DNA of 64,000 bases from Phascolomyces articulosus (GCA_025677815.1 JAIXMP010000014.1:310001-374000); one strand, 5' to 3'. Shown: positions 1-13,747, numbered from the stretch's first letter. Notes: a model not told the origin generated them from the letters alone. Numbers and translations: made by a program.

Positions 1-3000
1 TTCATTTTTGATTTTTCGTCTGATACTGTCTTCGTACCAAGTCATTTTCATTGCTTTGGCTAGGTCTGGTAGAAATTTAAGTTGAACTGATGCATCAACA
101 ATGTTTTCCCATGTCCGATGATCTTCCGTATCCTTGAAAAGAAAGCCAGAAAAGAACCGTTCATCTTTTTGAGTTCGCATCAATGCCATGGATAGTAAAT
201 TGTAAGCAACACGATGGTAGTTGAGCCTTGTTTCATTGATCAAGGGGTTATCGGAAGGTAGCTCCCATTTTCCTTTAGCCTCATTTGTCTTCAGAACAAC
301 ATCGCTTGTCAGTTCACGGCCAACTAATTCTGCCTCGGGTTTATTCGCAAAGTTTCTGACAATTTGACTCTCTCTCCCATGTATATCTAATGCTACCAAC
401 TTTTCGTACATGGTTTGCATCAATCGGAAACAACACATGCGTTCCTCCATATCATTGATTACTTCTTGATCTGAACCACGTCGCAATAAATCCCTGTCTA
501 CAATCCCCATAATAAATTGAATATGTTCAATATAAAATTGAACAACGTAAGAGGTATTTACAAGTGAAAAGAGCCAGATCATGAGGTTGATGGAAGCTTG
601 ACGCCATGGCATAGCTTGAGATTGATCTTTAAATAAGCTAGATAAAACATATTGTTATATGCATTAATTCAAGAAAAAACTTTGTGCTTCATAAAAATTC
701 TTTCATTTTTTATATTATGGTGTATTTACTTGAAGCAAATGTCAACAGCGGCTTTGAATTGTGTAGGACCCAGTCTTTGGGCGAATAAACCAACATGCTT
801 TTGCATCTCGTCTCGGTGTCTGTGTTCTGGTTCTTGGATAAAAAGCGGGAACATGATTTCGAATAACCAAAGTGCTCCAAATTGGGACATGACTGTCAAA
901 AGTCCATCAAGTGCATGTATGTATTCGCGATAACTATCAAAATAAAAATAAGAGTCAATATACAAATATTAACATTATTGCTCCCTTTTTGATTTATTCA
1001 TATTGTACTTACTCAGTTGAATTTTTTTTCATCTGTGTGGACCGAACACCAAGTTCACGACGACAAATATCATCCAAAGATTTTGAAATCTAAATTATTT
1101 TGATGTGTTAGTTTGCAACAGAGAATTAACAGTTGTTGGAGATGGAATGGAAGCGAGAAAATAGACAATGGATAAATGCGCCTATATATACCTGTTTGAT
1201 ATGGTCTCCTGATACAGTGATATACATAGGAATCATTTGGAATGCTTCGCTCTTAATTCTGAGTGGAATTTCTCGATCCAAACACACCTTTAATGCATCA
1301 CATAATATTGAAAACGTTACATTGCCCTTGTTTCGATTAACGATGCCTGGATCTGCACCTAATAATCCCACTAAAAATTTGACCAAATCTGCAATGTTTT
1401 CGGGATCCTTCCAGGCATCGATACTGTATAAATCAATAATGGAAAATAAAAGACGCATTAGTTCCCTGTGTGGCTGGCTCTGCCCATGTTCTTTATTTTA
1501 AAAAAATCTCCAGCTTACATTTTAGGTAAAAATGTTGTTTCGGTCAAGAGCTACCGGATATTTCCATGTCAGTAAAAGAATAGAATACCAGTAATAAGTA
1601 ATAATCCCTGTCAAGCTACTTGCTTTGATCATAAAACTTACATCCTTAACAAATACTTGAATTTCCCGTTTGACTAACTTTTTCTCACGTCGAAGATACT
1701 CAACAAGACCAATAATCACATCATGGATAAATCGATTATCCGAATGAGCAAGTAAAACAGGTGCAAAATACCTAAAATTGCTTGCTATACAATTGTTGAT
1801 CTAATAAGTAGTATTTATAAAAACAAATAGAGTGATCAGTGATATATATTTTAAATAATTAGCATAAAGGAGAGTAACAATGAATCCATTTACATGAGAG
1901 CTAAACTTTTGATAAGTAGCCAATTGAGTCGCATAAGTCAAATTTTGTTCCAGTAAAAGTTTCTTTGCGTATTCTGCTGCAAATTCTGGCTGACGGAAGG
2001 CAATCTGCAACATTTCACCAATGAGCCGAATCCATACGGGTTCCGTGGTCGCATTAAATTGGATAAATTTGTCATAAAGTGCAAGACTATAATCATAGGC
2101 TGATTCAGCACCACCGCTCATTTTAGGTAACGCTTTGCATATGTTATCAAAAAGCCCCAGTTCTTGTAAGATCTTTATACCATCCACAATTTGTAACATG
2201 TCATTCAATGCACCTGGGATAAAGGAAATGTATTTAGTATATATTGACTCAGATGATTCCAATAGCCACTCATTCAATCTCATCCAGAGAGATTTATAAA
2301 GAAACCTACTTTGATTCAACTGCATATTGGTCAAATCCACATTTTGAGAATATAATACTGTACTACAAGCTTTTTCAAACAACCGATGGAATCGGGGTGG
2401 CCCACGCTCTACCATGAATTGCAAGAAATCACGCACTGCCCAGCGGATTTTCTTTGGATTCAATCGATTGGGCATAGATCCTTGTTCTGACTTGGCAGAT
2501 TCTACGAATTGGTTTGGTAAAAGCAAAAGCTGAACAACCACTGAGATAAAGTTTTCATTGGCAAGAATGCCTCGAGATAAGAATGCTTCCAACACTTCAT
2601 CAGTATCCATTGGGGTATCCGTAGCATGGGTAATCAAGACGACCAAGTGATGATAGAGATAGGCATAAAGGGCGTTGGCATTGCTTTTCTCAATACTAGT
2701 TTTCGCACCAAACATGTTTTCCGCACTGTGATCCAAAAGATACACACATGCTTCGACCCAATCCAAATGTGGCATTTCCAATAAAAACATCAATGTGATC
2801 ATTCCACGCTTTAATAACCAATTATAGCCGTCTAATGCAGCTCGTAATTCTTGAAGCCATAAAATTCCGTCTTTGTTTTTCATATCTGTTACACTGAGAC
2901 ATCGATCATGCTCGTATGCATTTTCCAATAATTCAGGCGTGTTCTTTATTCGAGTCGATAGCCATTCTTTACCATTCTTTACCTCTGAAAAAAAGATAAA

Positions 3001-6000
3001 AACATATAAAAAACAGTATATAATATGATATTAAGGAATTGAACGTGGGTGAACATATTCACAATCCATTCTAAAGTAACAGAAAAAAAATAACTCACTT
3101 GGAATGCGTCCAACAAATTCATCAAAGAATTTCATACATTCTCTTGAATATTCTCTTTGGATGGAACCAGTTTCATCGAATGCCCAACCTACCACGCTCG
3201 CCAAATTGGGAGGATTTTCAGCTATGCCATGGAATTCACGACGACCAAACTTTCCAACGATAAATACATTGATTTTTTGACGAATGATTCTTCTGATATG
3301 ACCAATAGCTTCCTTCGCTTGGTCAAGAGTGCCTAAAATAATCATTATCCAATATTAAAAAAATGAGTTTCATGTATCATTTCCTTCCTCCCTCATGACC
3401 AAGAAAAATAAAATAAAATACTTACCAATTAACGGATGATCATCTTCAGCCAATTTAAGACTAAAAAAAAGCCAATATAAAAGTTCCAAGGTAAACTCGT
3501 TGACCAATGCATCTTCTTCTCGGAAAGTTCGGTAGATACGATTAAAGATAATACAAGCCCCCAATCGTTGTCGAGAACTTGGATTGGATGCCAAATTATA
3601 GATACGCTTAAGAACCGATTTAATATTCATGGCACTGCTCTCCTTTGTTCTGCTTCCTTGTTGTTGACGGATAGACCATAATACAAATTCTTGCATACAA
3701 TCCGCTCCATAATCACGAAGACCTGCGTCTGTACTACATGTAGCGTCAATACACGCTTTTAATAAGGCAATAGTTTCTGGGTTTTCGTATTGGGCATTGT
3801 TGGTAAGCCAATGAATGAGTTGTCGTACCAAGAGGGAAAACATATCACGCGTGATGGGTTCGGTATCAATAGCAAGACGTAAGAGAATAGGGAAAACATG
3901 AAGATAGATACGATGATATCGGGATTCATTGCTCTTTTTATCGCTGCGTGCTTGGAATGCACTATCGCCCACCATTAAGAGCATCAAACCATGTAAAAGT
4001 TCACAAGCAGCCACTTTGACCTGTCGATTGGGTGATGATTCAGCCAATTCACAAATGCGTGGAAGCAATTCATCTATCAGTATTAAAATTCAAATCATAT
4101 ATGAGTTTTCTTTTTACTTTTTTTTCCCTAATATATGAATAGAATCATAGTGTGTATTTTTACCCATAGCTAAAGGGACTTTAGAGTTCGGGAATGGCAA
4201 ATTGATTTTTAAATTTTTTTTCGTATCCCAAGAAATCAATTGTTGTCGAGATCCAAGCGTATTAGAAGCCACATTCTTGATTCCTCCATCATCATCGTTG
4301 ATATTTTGTGTACCCGTGGTAATCGGTTTCAACATGAGTTTATTGACGCCGCCAATACGACCCAAGAATCGCATGACACGTAATTGAATATCTCGTAAAC
4401 TGACAGTACTTTCTGCTTCTTGTGCACCAAATGCTTCCTGTGCCACTTTATAATGGATTGCCTGTCGCTTACGTTGATTTCCACTGGTGGGTTTCCATTT
4501 CTTAACCATGGAGATATCCCCATCTTCTCTTTTCGGTTTCAAATCCATCAGCATGTACTCGTTCATGCATGGTAAAATATCACCCAAGAAGGAGTTTAAA
4601 TCATCTGGTTTGTTTGAATCAATATCGGTCAATTCATACAAGACATCCAAAGCAATATCAGAAAGTGTGTAGACAGTTAAACCTAAGCGGAAAGCTGTTC
4701 GAATAGGTTCAACAAGTTCTGATAGATCGAAAAAGGCGAGTGGATAAGCCAATATCACACGTAAACAAGAGGCTAATAATTCATCCTTGAATTGTTGTAA
4801 TCGATGCCACACTTCTTTGAGGAAATCGCGATAGATGACAAAGGCAGAGAAGAGATCAGTCTAATGAAAAAAAAAACCAGCTGTTAGCAAAAAAATGATT
4901 GCTATTCCGGCTTTGATTTTGAAAAAAAAAAAAAACTTTCATAATCTTCCAATTATAATACGGCTTACCTGAATTTCCGAAATATCACAAATCGTTCCCA
5001 ATTGTTTTCGTCGTTGTTGAGCAGCGTAAAGTTCCTTATATCCATCAAATAACTTGCGTTTATGTGCAATATTCAATATAGCAGAAAGCATTTTATAAAA
5101 TCCACTAATGAGGGGTCGACGTAGACTGATTTCAATTAACGAACTTGCAGTAAGGTAAGTCCAATGTTCAAGTCGATGGGTATTGAGTTTGGGTAACAAC
5201 ATGCACCAGAACTCGACCAAATTTTGAAAAATGCTAAAATGATCTTCATTGACCGCTTGCAACATGCTGGGTGTGGCAATACCTTCGATATTATCTGTTG
5301 ATTCTGTTGAGGATATAGTGGTTAATTTATCATCCCTTTTTTCTGCTGTTGTGTCTGATGCTGTTGCTTCTGTATCAGTCGAACCATCATCTCTCTTTTT
5401 CAATTCCAAGTTAAATGTTTTTATAAGTCGAAATAAGGTAGTAAGGAATTCGTCGAAAAGAATCGATTGTAAATCCATATTGATGCCACCCTTTTCGTTA
5501 TCCTTCACATCATCCAATTCATCATCAGTGGCATCTGAATCTGTGTCTATTGCTTTGGAATCGTTGCATCCCCCAAGCTTTTGTCGAAAGCGACCGCGGT
5601 TGTTGTAGCTCCTGTAGGCGCTGGTGTTGAGAAAAACATCCCAAAAGTATAAGAATTCCATATAGGAGGGTTGACCATCATAATTACTTGCGTGATCGTC
5701 CGTACACGTTGTGATCAATGTGTTATATACTACATATATACCAAAAAAGAAGTACAATACCCAAATTAGAGATATATATTTCCATGTAAAAGAAGAAAAA
5801 ACAATACAAAAAAGCTGGCACTTACGGAAATCATTAAGAAATGAACGTAATGTTCCTTCACCTTTGTAGTATAATGTTCGTAATAAATCTCGAATAGCAA
5901 AAATACCAGTGGAGCGAGTAATAGTATTCAAATGAATATAATTTGAAATAAATGTATTGACCAATTCAATGATGGTTGACATAAAAGAGGGTGTCACATT

Positions 6001-8029
6001 CGTCAAACTCTGGGCAAAATAGGTGTATGCTTGGATAAAAGCAGGTAGATGGCCAGTCAACTTTGCACGGTCTCTGTTGGATCTAAATAGAAGAGAGGGA
6101 GAGAATCATTCAAAAGTATACCTTAATCGCGTGTGATATAAAGTATATATATATTCTCGTATCATTTGACTTACTCTGAATAAAACCATGAGCTAATCTT
6201 CACGAGATATTCTCGAAGATCATTGATTTCTTTTTCGGTAATGAATTTATGAAAGGCTGGAGAAAAATAGCCAATGCCACGGATGGCAACGGAAAGATCC
6301 CGAAAGCTGACCTCGTCCAGCTTTTTACGTAATGTTACAAGGAAATTATTGACAAAGAACTATAAAAAACAAATAAATATGAACATGAGGATGGAATGTA
6401 ACAGTGGATGAGAGATATTTTTTGCATAATAAAAAAAATAATGAATTTTTCACCTCAAAAATCTTCCGTTCTTGCGGATTTGGGTTTCTAGTTGCTAATT
6501 GATTCGACACCTAAATTACAAAGTGGATGATGATTTAGCGTAGGCAGCTTCATATCTCGTATCAATTTCCTTTTTTTCCTCCCTTACCTCTTTCAATAAC
6601 TTTTCCATTGCACGATAACCCAAACTAGAAAGATCTCGATTTTGATGTTCGCACAATGTTCTTAAGGATTTGTATAATGACTCGCTGTCGCGGATGATGA
6701 ATTTGTGGAACATATCCCCATGATTATTAAACAATGTTAGCCCAGCTACAGATTAAAATACAGAATCAGGATGCATGAGTTACCCATATCATAAAGAATA
6801 ATGTATCAAAAATAGAAAAAAAAAAAAAGAACAGAACATCATTTTTACCAAGTGGGATCACATAACGTGAAAGATGTTCTGGAAGGTTTATAGTTGTTTG
6901 TATACTCTTGTAAAGTAATTCTGTTTGAGGAGAATCTACATATTGGATTGTGTATATGCAAGGATGATCCATCGCATCCAAATATGGTCAAAATTCGAAC
7001 CCAATGTTTGCTTTTCACCCGCCCCTTTTTCCTTTCCTTGCTTCTTCATTCCCATTTTCTTTCTCTCCTTCTTTTGTGATATACATCTCTATACTTTTTA
7101 TTTACCTTGATCCAAATCAAGCGTTGAAGAAAAAAGCATATGATCCAAGCCCGTTAAAACCCCAGCTACGAGTTGGTTATCTGCTTCTTTATGCGAAAAT
7201 AATTCTTTCTCCAAAGCTGTAAAAGCCCATCGCTCTATTGTTTGAATTTTTCCTGTTTCCAATTTTTCTGAATGATATCGTATCAAAACACCGAATAATT
7301 CCATCATTCGACCTTTGACAGATAAGGGTGTTTTTGTGACAACCAAAGAATAATCGTCGACGAACAATTTAAACATGGATCCAAGTCGTAATTCTTCCAT
7401 ATCCAAATAGCTTTTTGTCGGATTCACTAATGTACATAAGGTTTCAATGGCTGCGCATCGAATTTTGGATGATCCACCAGAAGCCAATTTCATTAAACAA
7501 TTCTATATTATCATCCAATTTTTTTTCACCATTAGTCATGCATGGATTTCATTTTATAAAAAATTATATATGATAAAACCCTCCTCCTTTTTTTCTCTAA
7601 TGATGGTGATGGTGAGTAATACCTTGATAGAAACAGCATAAGGTTGAATGATTCTCTGCGCTTTTTCGATAAAAGAAACCAAGAATCCTAAAAGAGTGAC
7701 AACAGCAGAGCTGGCGTTATCTTTTGAATTGATATTGCCACGTAAATAAGCCAATAACGATTGATTGGGTTGAAATAAAATCGAGGATATATAGTCTATA
7801 ATGATTGTCCATTGAATATTAGTACTTCTGTTTCCCATGAATAAAACGCGTCTTTTAAAAAAAAAAAGAACTTGCCAAGATCTTCTCTAGAAACATCAGA
7901 CATTGTCAAGTTTGAAATATCGGTGGCAAGGATCTTCTCATCGCCTCTCGTTCCAGAAGGTGCATTACCTTCTTGTGGAAGATATTCACATAGTTCTTGA
8001 ATTAAAATTTTAATTTTGGAGGATGCCAT
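1..8029 (-). CDS. PRKDC: DNA-dependent protein kinase catalytic subunit (DNA-PKcs)-like, N-terminal half, cut by window edge
   Basis: DNA-PKcs is the giant PIKK-family kinase that, with Ku70/80, holds broken DNA ends during non-homologous end joining in the nucleus. Hand splicing gives 18 exons on the minus strand (7876-8029, 7623-7795, 7106-7502, 6849-6935, 6588-6745, 6454-6510, 6175-6359, 5826-6082, 4969-5729, 4164-4860, 3426-4073, 3099-3332, 1894-2984, 1555-1800, 1192-1473, 1013-1089, 730-933, 1-637). All phases agree, giving ~2,115 residues. Co-linear resemblance to animal DNA-PKcs is clear, for example 'PLISGFYKMLSAILNIAHKR', 'FKDELLASCLRVIL', 'RQVKVAACELLHGLM' and 'IYRTFREEDALVNEF'. The left edge falls in the NUC194 region, so the FAT, kinase and FATC domains lie outside the window and catalytic competence cannot be judged. 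An acidic Asp/Ser/Thr-rich insert lies near 5260-5560. Exon 14 (1555-1800) is the least certain because it contains a possible extra donor near 1637. Start chosen as the first ATG of the open exon. Confidence 0.93.
7796..7875 (-). other. GC-AG intron (first intron of the DNA-PKcs gene)
   Basis: The exon ends '..CTTG' and the intron begins GCAAGT, a good GC donor. It ends TATAG after 80 bp. Using the neighbouring GT dinucleotide instead puts the next exon in a closed frame. The GC donor restores the frame '..SREDL-DYISSILFQ..'. Confidence 0.75.
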
Positions 8030-8792
8030 AGTTGTTTATTATACATGTGTTGTAATAAGAATTATGTGTGAGAAGAGTTATGGAGGAGAAAGAGTAGGTA
8101 AAATTTAAACTTTAACGCGACTTGACATTATTTTTTATCACGTCGCGTGTTATGTGCACTCTCATGACCTATTTGTTTAATTATTCAATTCACATCATTA
8201 CTATTTTATATTTTAGCATAAGCCGAGATTCATTGTGGTATTTTTTTTATTTGATTTAGCTTATAAAAAAGAAGAAAAAGAAAAAGAAAATAAAAATGTA
8301 CAAGAGCTCTAGTAGTTGGTTTTTTTTTTTTTTTGGCTTGTCGTGATTATTAGAACAAAAAAATACAAAAAGAAAATAATTGGAGTGTATGTGGATAATA
8401 AGCGAGGTGGAACAGGTGAAAAAAAAGCAACATGAAAAGGAAAACAATAGTTAAAAAAGATTTTACAAGAAAACAAGTAGAATAATAAGCAAATTAGAAA
8501 CATAGGGTAAAAAAAAATGAAGTCGTATATGCTTAAGAATAAAAAATGAATGATGATGAATAATATGAATGTATGATCATGTTTGATTAAGGGACAGAAG
8601 AAGATGCATGCATGCGTGTGTGTGAATAATGGTTGTCGTATATAAAGAAATGAAAGATTATTATATGAATGATAACGAAAGAGAGAATGATAAAATAATA
8701 AAAAATCTATATAAATAAAAAAATAATAATAAAATGAAATAATGAAAGGGTATATATGAAATGAATAAGATGTTATTATGAATGTGATTGAA
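8030..8792. other. Intergenic: DNA-PKcs 5' region and HMG gene 3' region
   Basis: Both flanking genes read leftwards, so this stretch holds the promoter of the kinase gene and the 3' untranslated region of the HMG gene. It is A/T-rich with long A and T runs. The ACGCG inverted repeat at 8115-8148 is the only distinct element. A 199-codon open frame at 8309-8908 is AT-driven low complexity and is not called. Confidence 0.7.
8115..8148. promoter_or_regulatory. ACGCGAC / GTCGCGT inverted repeat upstream of the DNA-PKcs start
   Basis: Perfect 7-bp arms (8115-8121 and 8142-8148) lie 86-119 bp upstream of the kinase ATG. The arms contain ACGCG, the core of fungal MBF (MCB) and E2F-like sites, in otherwise AT-rich DNA. 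Its use as a cell-cycle site is inference. Confidence 0.45.
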
Positions 8793-10054
8793 TTATTGGT
8801 AAGAGGTAGTAGAAAAATCATAGTCTGATTCCAAAAGACGAGGATCAATGCAAGCTGCCATATCCATTGGGCAGTAAGCATCCATAAGATTGGCTGCGGA
8901 TTGATCAAAGAAGGATTGTTGAGTAGTAGTTGCAGGAATTTCAGAATGTGTCAAGGTCCATTCAGTGCTGGTTTCAATGGGTGAATAAGAGAATTGATCA
9001 AACAAGACATCATTGGCACTAAGAGGTGTTGATGTAGTGGAAGTGAAAGTAGTAATTGGATCATTGATCATGCTGGTAGTAGGAGTGGCGGTAGCTGTAG
9101 TCATAGGCATCATCAATTGTTGTTGTTCAGTGAAACCATAGACATTGTTATCATAATAAGAGGAAACATCGCGTTGAGAAGGAACCATGACACTGGGTGT
9201 CGCTGGAGCAGTAGTCATAGAATAAGATTCTGCGGGCAATACATAATCATCAGGCTGAATAATATTGTCGGAAAACATACAGCCACTGTTGGTATTAGAA
9301 AACAAGATGTTTTTATCGGTAATCACAGGGGGCGTTTGGAGTGGCGATCCCATGTTACTGCTGCTGCAAGATGAATAAGCATAAGATTGTGGAGAAGAGT
9401 TGCTACAGTTCATCATGATCTTGGTATCCTTGTCAGTGATATATTCGGGCGAAAGAATGTTACTGCTATTGGTGTGGTCAGTAGTGACGGTCATTGGTGA
9501 CGAAGAAGATACAGCTGACTCGTGTTGTTCTTCAGGCAAGGTGTACTGTTGTTGGTCATTGTTGCCTGATGATTTTGAGAAAAAGTGTTGGGGATCTTGA
9601 TAAAACAATTCCATGATGCGATTGTTCTTTTCATGACGCGAAGTGAACTTGTCTTGAGGACGACGAACATATTTACGTGTTTTACGACCGTTACACTTTT
9701 GAGGTTGATAACGATAGTTGGGATACCTAATAATTTGACAACACAGGATAAGTATACTTAAAATTTTTCGATAATATGACTGTTAAATATTTTATTAAAT
9801 AGGAGAATGATGAATTACTTTTCAGCGTGTTCAAGTTTAGCTTGACGAGCGCGTTCACGATAAGGTTCTTTTTCTTCTTCAGAAAGTTCTTTCCACCATT
9901 TGGCAAGAAGCTTGGAAATATCACGATGATTGGCACCTGGCACCATATCGACAATTTGACCCTGTTTTTCAAGTCGGAAAGCAAGGAAGCAGTTCATTGG
10001 GCGAGGAACCTTGGGTTCCATAGAAGAAGTGGTTGTGGTCTTTGTTCTGGGCAT
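8793..10054 (-). CDS. HMG-box (MATA_HMG-type) transcription factor
   Basis: Two exons (9819-10054 and 8793-9726) with an intron beginning GTAATT and ending TTAG give a 389-residue protein. Residues ~14-90 form a sequence-specific HMG box of the MATA/Ste11 class: 'VPRPMNCFLAFRLEKQ', then 'HRDISKLLAKWWKELSEEEK', then 'KYPNYRYQPQK' across the splice. A basic stretch, 'RKTRKYVRRPQ', follows and could be a nuclear signal. The remaining ~270 residues are Ser/Thr/Gln/Pro-rich low complexity, as expected for an activation region. The class binds DNA and controls mating, stress or development in fungi. The usual Mucorales sex-locus neighbours (triose-phosphate transporter, RNA helicase) are absent here, so a mating-type role is not supported. 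The target genes are unknown. Confidence 0.88.
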
Positions 10055-10356
10055 TGTTAATAAGCAGTAGTAAAAATTTATGTATAAAAAACTAAAGAAT
10101 TAAAGAGTAGTAGTTGTTGTGTGTAAGTGAGAAGTAATTATATATTTTATTGTTGGAATGAAGAAAAAAAATCGATTTACGAAAAAAAATGGCCTCTATT
10201 TATTTGATATTGAATTGACGGATCCCTAAATCCCATCCATGTCCATTTCAGGAAAATGCACAGAGATATTATCAAATATAAAGGGGGGTGAAAAAAAAAA
10301 AGAAAAAGAAGAGGGGGGACTATTTTTTACCTGGTGATGAGATATATGCACATAAG

Positions 10357-10390
10357 AGTAGTAGTAGTTGTAGTAGTAGTAGTAGTAGTA
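10357..10390. repeat. (AGT)n microsatellite
   Basis: About 11 copies of AGT with one interruption, seen directly, ~300 bp upstream of the HMG gene start. Confidence 0.9.
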
Positions 10391-12417
10391 ATATAAACTA
10401 TAAGAAGTGCATACACCTTAAATTACAAATATGGAATTCAGAAATAAACATCTTTTTGATCGTCCATCAAATGAGAGAGACTTTCTAGCCAATGCAGAAT
10501 AAAAAAAAAATGTCCAAAAAGTTCCAACCCTTTGATCTTACACGGCTTTTACCCATATAAAGTAATCTTCACCCTCTCCCCCCCATCCATTCTGATGTGT
10601 TCCTCCCCCCAACTCACACAACTCATCATATATTATACAACCCCTTTAGTGACATTTTGATGACAGGAGGGGTTATTATCCTTAACGAATGGCCATGGGT
10701 TGTTAAAATAGAATGGCATTGTGTTGCATAGTAAACAAAAAAATTGGTTTACTTTAGTTGTTCATTACTATTCCTTGGACAGATTCTATCAAAAGGTCAT
10801 ATAGAGAGAGGAGAATAAGAAATCTACCTGCAAACAACAGACAGAAGCATCTTGCCACGTTATATCCCCTTACTACTGATAATTTCATCTTTTCTCCTTT
10901 TAAACCAAACTACGTTTCCACTGATCAATTCATTTTTTTTTCTGGGATAATAAGCGGTTTTAAACCATTTTTGGTGAGTGGTTGGATAATACTTGTTTAT
11001 TAGAATGGGATATGTTGCATTACATGTAATTAAGAATAGTATGTAATGATGACATATAATTTATTTGTTATATTGTTCGATTTTTGGACTTTTATGAATA
11101 AATGTCAACGTGTTGTCTTTATTACAGTGATTAAAATAACATCCTCTCTTTTTGAATTTGATAGGTTGCTTTATCCAAAAAAGGTATTTTTTATAATACG
11201 ATGTATAGTATAAACATATGCATCGATATTCACGATATACAGTAATAATAGACATCTTTTAAATCCCCTTTTTTTAATAAATTAACAGAAAAAAAATACG
11301 CCCAGCGGCAAACAGCACATAGTCTTGTCTGTGCAGCCTATTACTATTCCATTCTATGTAATAAATAGTACATTTATGCATGGGTCGCTTTGTTCTTCTT
11401 GTACATATATTACTTCAAAACCTATATTATTCGTTCAATAGTAAAATAATTGTCTTTATAATTAGAACTAGATTTATTATACATTTATTTGACAATGAAT
11501 AAAAAAAAAAGCTTATGTTCTACACCACGTTTCGTGTTATTTAGTTGCTATTTATGATTTCTTTATTATTGTTCAATAATGTTGTAAAAAATAGAATAAT
11601 AAAGGTATAACTTTATATGCTGTATATATTAAACAATATTTAATATGTTGCGCATATAGTGTAATACATAACAGTAAAAAAAAATGGAGAAATAAATTAC
11701 TTGGGATGATTGATGATGTGATGACCCTCGCACAGCGGCAAGTCCCTTATTTTTACTTGATCTAGTGTTCAAGGGAAAATAAGGTATAAGAATATAATAG
11801 ATTTGCTTAGCATATTTTTTTTGCTATATAGCTTATTCCAGTTATGTGATTATATAATCCTATCATAATAAGTAAAGTATGTAATAAATATGTATATGTG
11901 TTGTAGAGTTGAATGTGGGGACTAATTGATACATGACGTGGTGTTGTATAGTAAAGCATGAAGTAACAATATCCTAATCTGTCAGTTTCGATTTTATACT
12001 TAATTTAGAAGGAAGCTTCCTGATGGGAAAATAGGAGGTCGCATTTTATAATAGTGATAAAAAATATATACATCAAAAAGTCATATAAACAGTTCATCCT
12101 CGATTTTATACCATATTTATTCAAAAACCAAAGAATTATTATCAGGACACAAAAAAAAAGGAGTTATATATATATAAAAAGATAGCCATTTTTTCAATGA
12201 TAATAATATAGTTTATTGGTTCGTCGTCGTGTTAATAATAATAATAGTATAGTTGAGCCATGATTATCTAGAAGGTACAGATCAAAAATAGAAAAAAAAG
12301 TCCTTTTGATTGAACCTAGAATGGTGGTACACTTTGTACTGTGTAGTAAATAAAAATGCTATTAAATGAAGTGATTTTATACGGGGTAATCAACAACTTG
12401 ATTTTATATACTTGGTT

Positions 12418-12605
12418 TTTCGACTGCTTTTACTCATTATAATTTTTTTTTGTACTTGGACTAACTTTTTTATATACTATCATTGATTTTTTTGCGCGTT
12501 CTAATTTTTTTTTTTATGTATGAATCATTTCGAAACTAGTAGATGACAGTATTTAATATTATATTTCAAGAAACTCTTAGTTGTCGTTCTGAAGAATATT
12601 GAAGA
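12418..12605. repeat. Dispersed repeat, first copy
   Basis: The segment starting 'TTTTTCGACTGCTTTT' and reaching 'TCATTTCGAAACTAG' recurs near 13536-13600. The segment 'CTCTTAGTTGTCGTT' plus flanks (12550-12605) recurs near 15535-15590. The copies are imperfect, so this is old repeat debris; the element type is unknown. Confidence 0.65.
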
Positions 12606-13535
12606 TGAATAAACTATAGATACTTTATGTGTTTCGTGTAAGATATTCAAGTTGCCTGCAAAAAAAAAAGCACTCCTTCATGTTGTTAGATTTATTTTTC
12701 TTCTTATTCTTAAACGGGGGTTAGATGTGGGGAGAATAAGAAGACAACAACGACAACAGCTGAAATTGGTGATGATGGATTCATGATCTTCATGTTATAC
12801 TGTTCCTTTAAATAAATAAAGTTGTAAAATAGATCAGCCTCCAGTTTTTAGTGCCTTATCACTGGACATGCGATTACGCCAATGATAATATTTTTTTCAT
12901 TATCATTGCACCTCATTATTATTATCATCTACATTCAAAAAGTATTAGCATATTTAGCAAAACTGTGCTATCAATGCAGAATGTATTTAGCATAGATGCT
13001 TTTTATTATTGTTCTCACGCCGTAACCTTGGTAGGAATCCATAAACATAAACATAACATAAATGATATTGAGCTTAGTTAAGAAATGTAGTCATAAATAA
13101 TGTGGTTTTTTGTTTTCTGTTAAAAAATGCAGTAAAGTAATGTTGTGCATTCCTTGATGGCGCATGAGAGAAGAAAGTGGAGAAAGAGGAGAAGGGACAA
13201 GGGAGATGTGGACATCAACATAGGGGTGATATATAATAATTATTAAGTACGGATATCACCATGGGAGATCCGTTGAGGAATAATCACATATTAGTTAAGC
13301 AGGAGTTTTAACCAAATATAGAAATTGAGGGATCATGCGACTTGCCAATAGTAGTAGTTTAGGTAGCATTTTATTTTTCTCATACGTCTTGAATGACCCC
13401 ATAAAATGTAACGATCATCGATGTAGTACTACTATTATTGTTGCATATTGGTATGACAAGTAAGGTGTTGTGTACCACATATAAATAAACAGGCATGCAT
13501 GCTTGTTTATATTTATATTGTGCAACTGATTACTG

Positions 13536-13605
13536 GATTTTCGACTGCTTTTGCGCATTATGATTTTTTTTTTTGCGTATGATTCATTTCGAAACTAGAT
13601 GATTT
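13536..13605. repeat. Dispersed repeat, second (shorter) copy
   Basis: Shares 'TTTTCGACTGCTTTT', the following T-rich stretch and 'TCATTTCGAAACTAG' with 12418-12545, but lacks the ~50 bp in the middle. It lies just upstream (in plus coordinates) of the dead transposase. Confidence 0.6.
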
Positions 13606-13747
13606 TCTTAAACATGCTTTATCACAGTTTTGTGGATTACGTTTATTCATAAATGACTGGTATTACAATATATATTCTAAAACATTGAGCAGATAGTAAT
13701 TAATTAAATATAAACCTTAATAAAATGAAAAAAGCATTTTTTGTTCA

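Larger units (their letters stand above)
10055..13747. other. Gene-poor AT-rich intergenic block
   Basis: Upstream region of the HMG gene followed by about 3 kb with no convincing coding exon on either strand. It contains long T and A runs, an AGT microsatellite, and short sequences repeated again at 13.5 and 15.5 kb. Open frames here are short and of AT-driven composition. Confidence 0.6.

Noticed and set aside
6980..7000. AATTCGAACCC resembling a reverse-strand tRNA B box
   Set aside because: Lies in an intron of the kinase gene and no cloverleaf can be drawn around it.
8309..8908. 199-codon minus-strand open frame
   Set aside because: Phe/Ile/Tyr/Ser-rich from AT-rich sequence, overlaps the end of the real HMG gene in another frame, no domain.
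8793..10054. HMG gene as the sex locus (sexM/sexP)
   Set aside because: Neither the triose-phosphate transporter nor the RNA helicase that normally flank the Mucorales sex locus is present.
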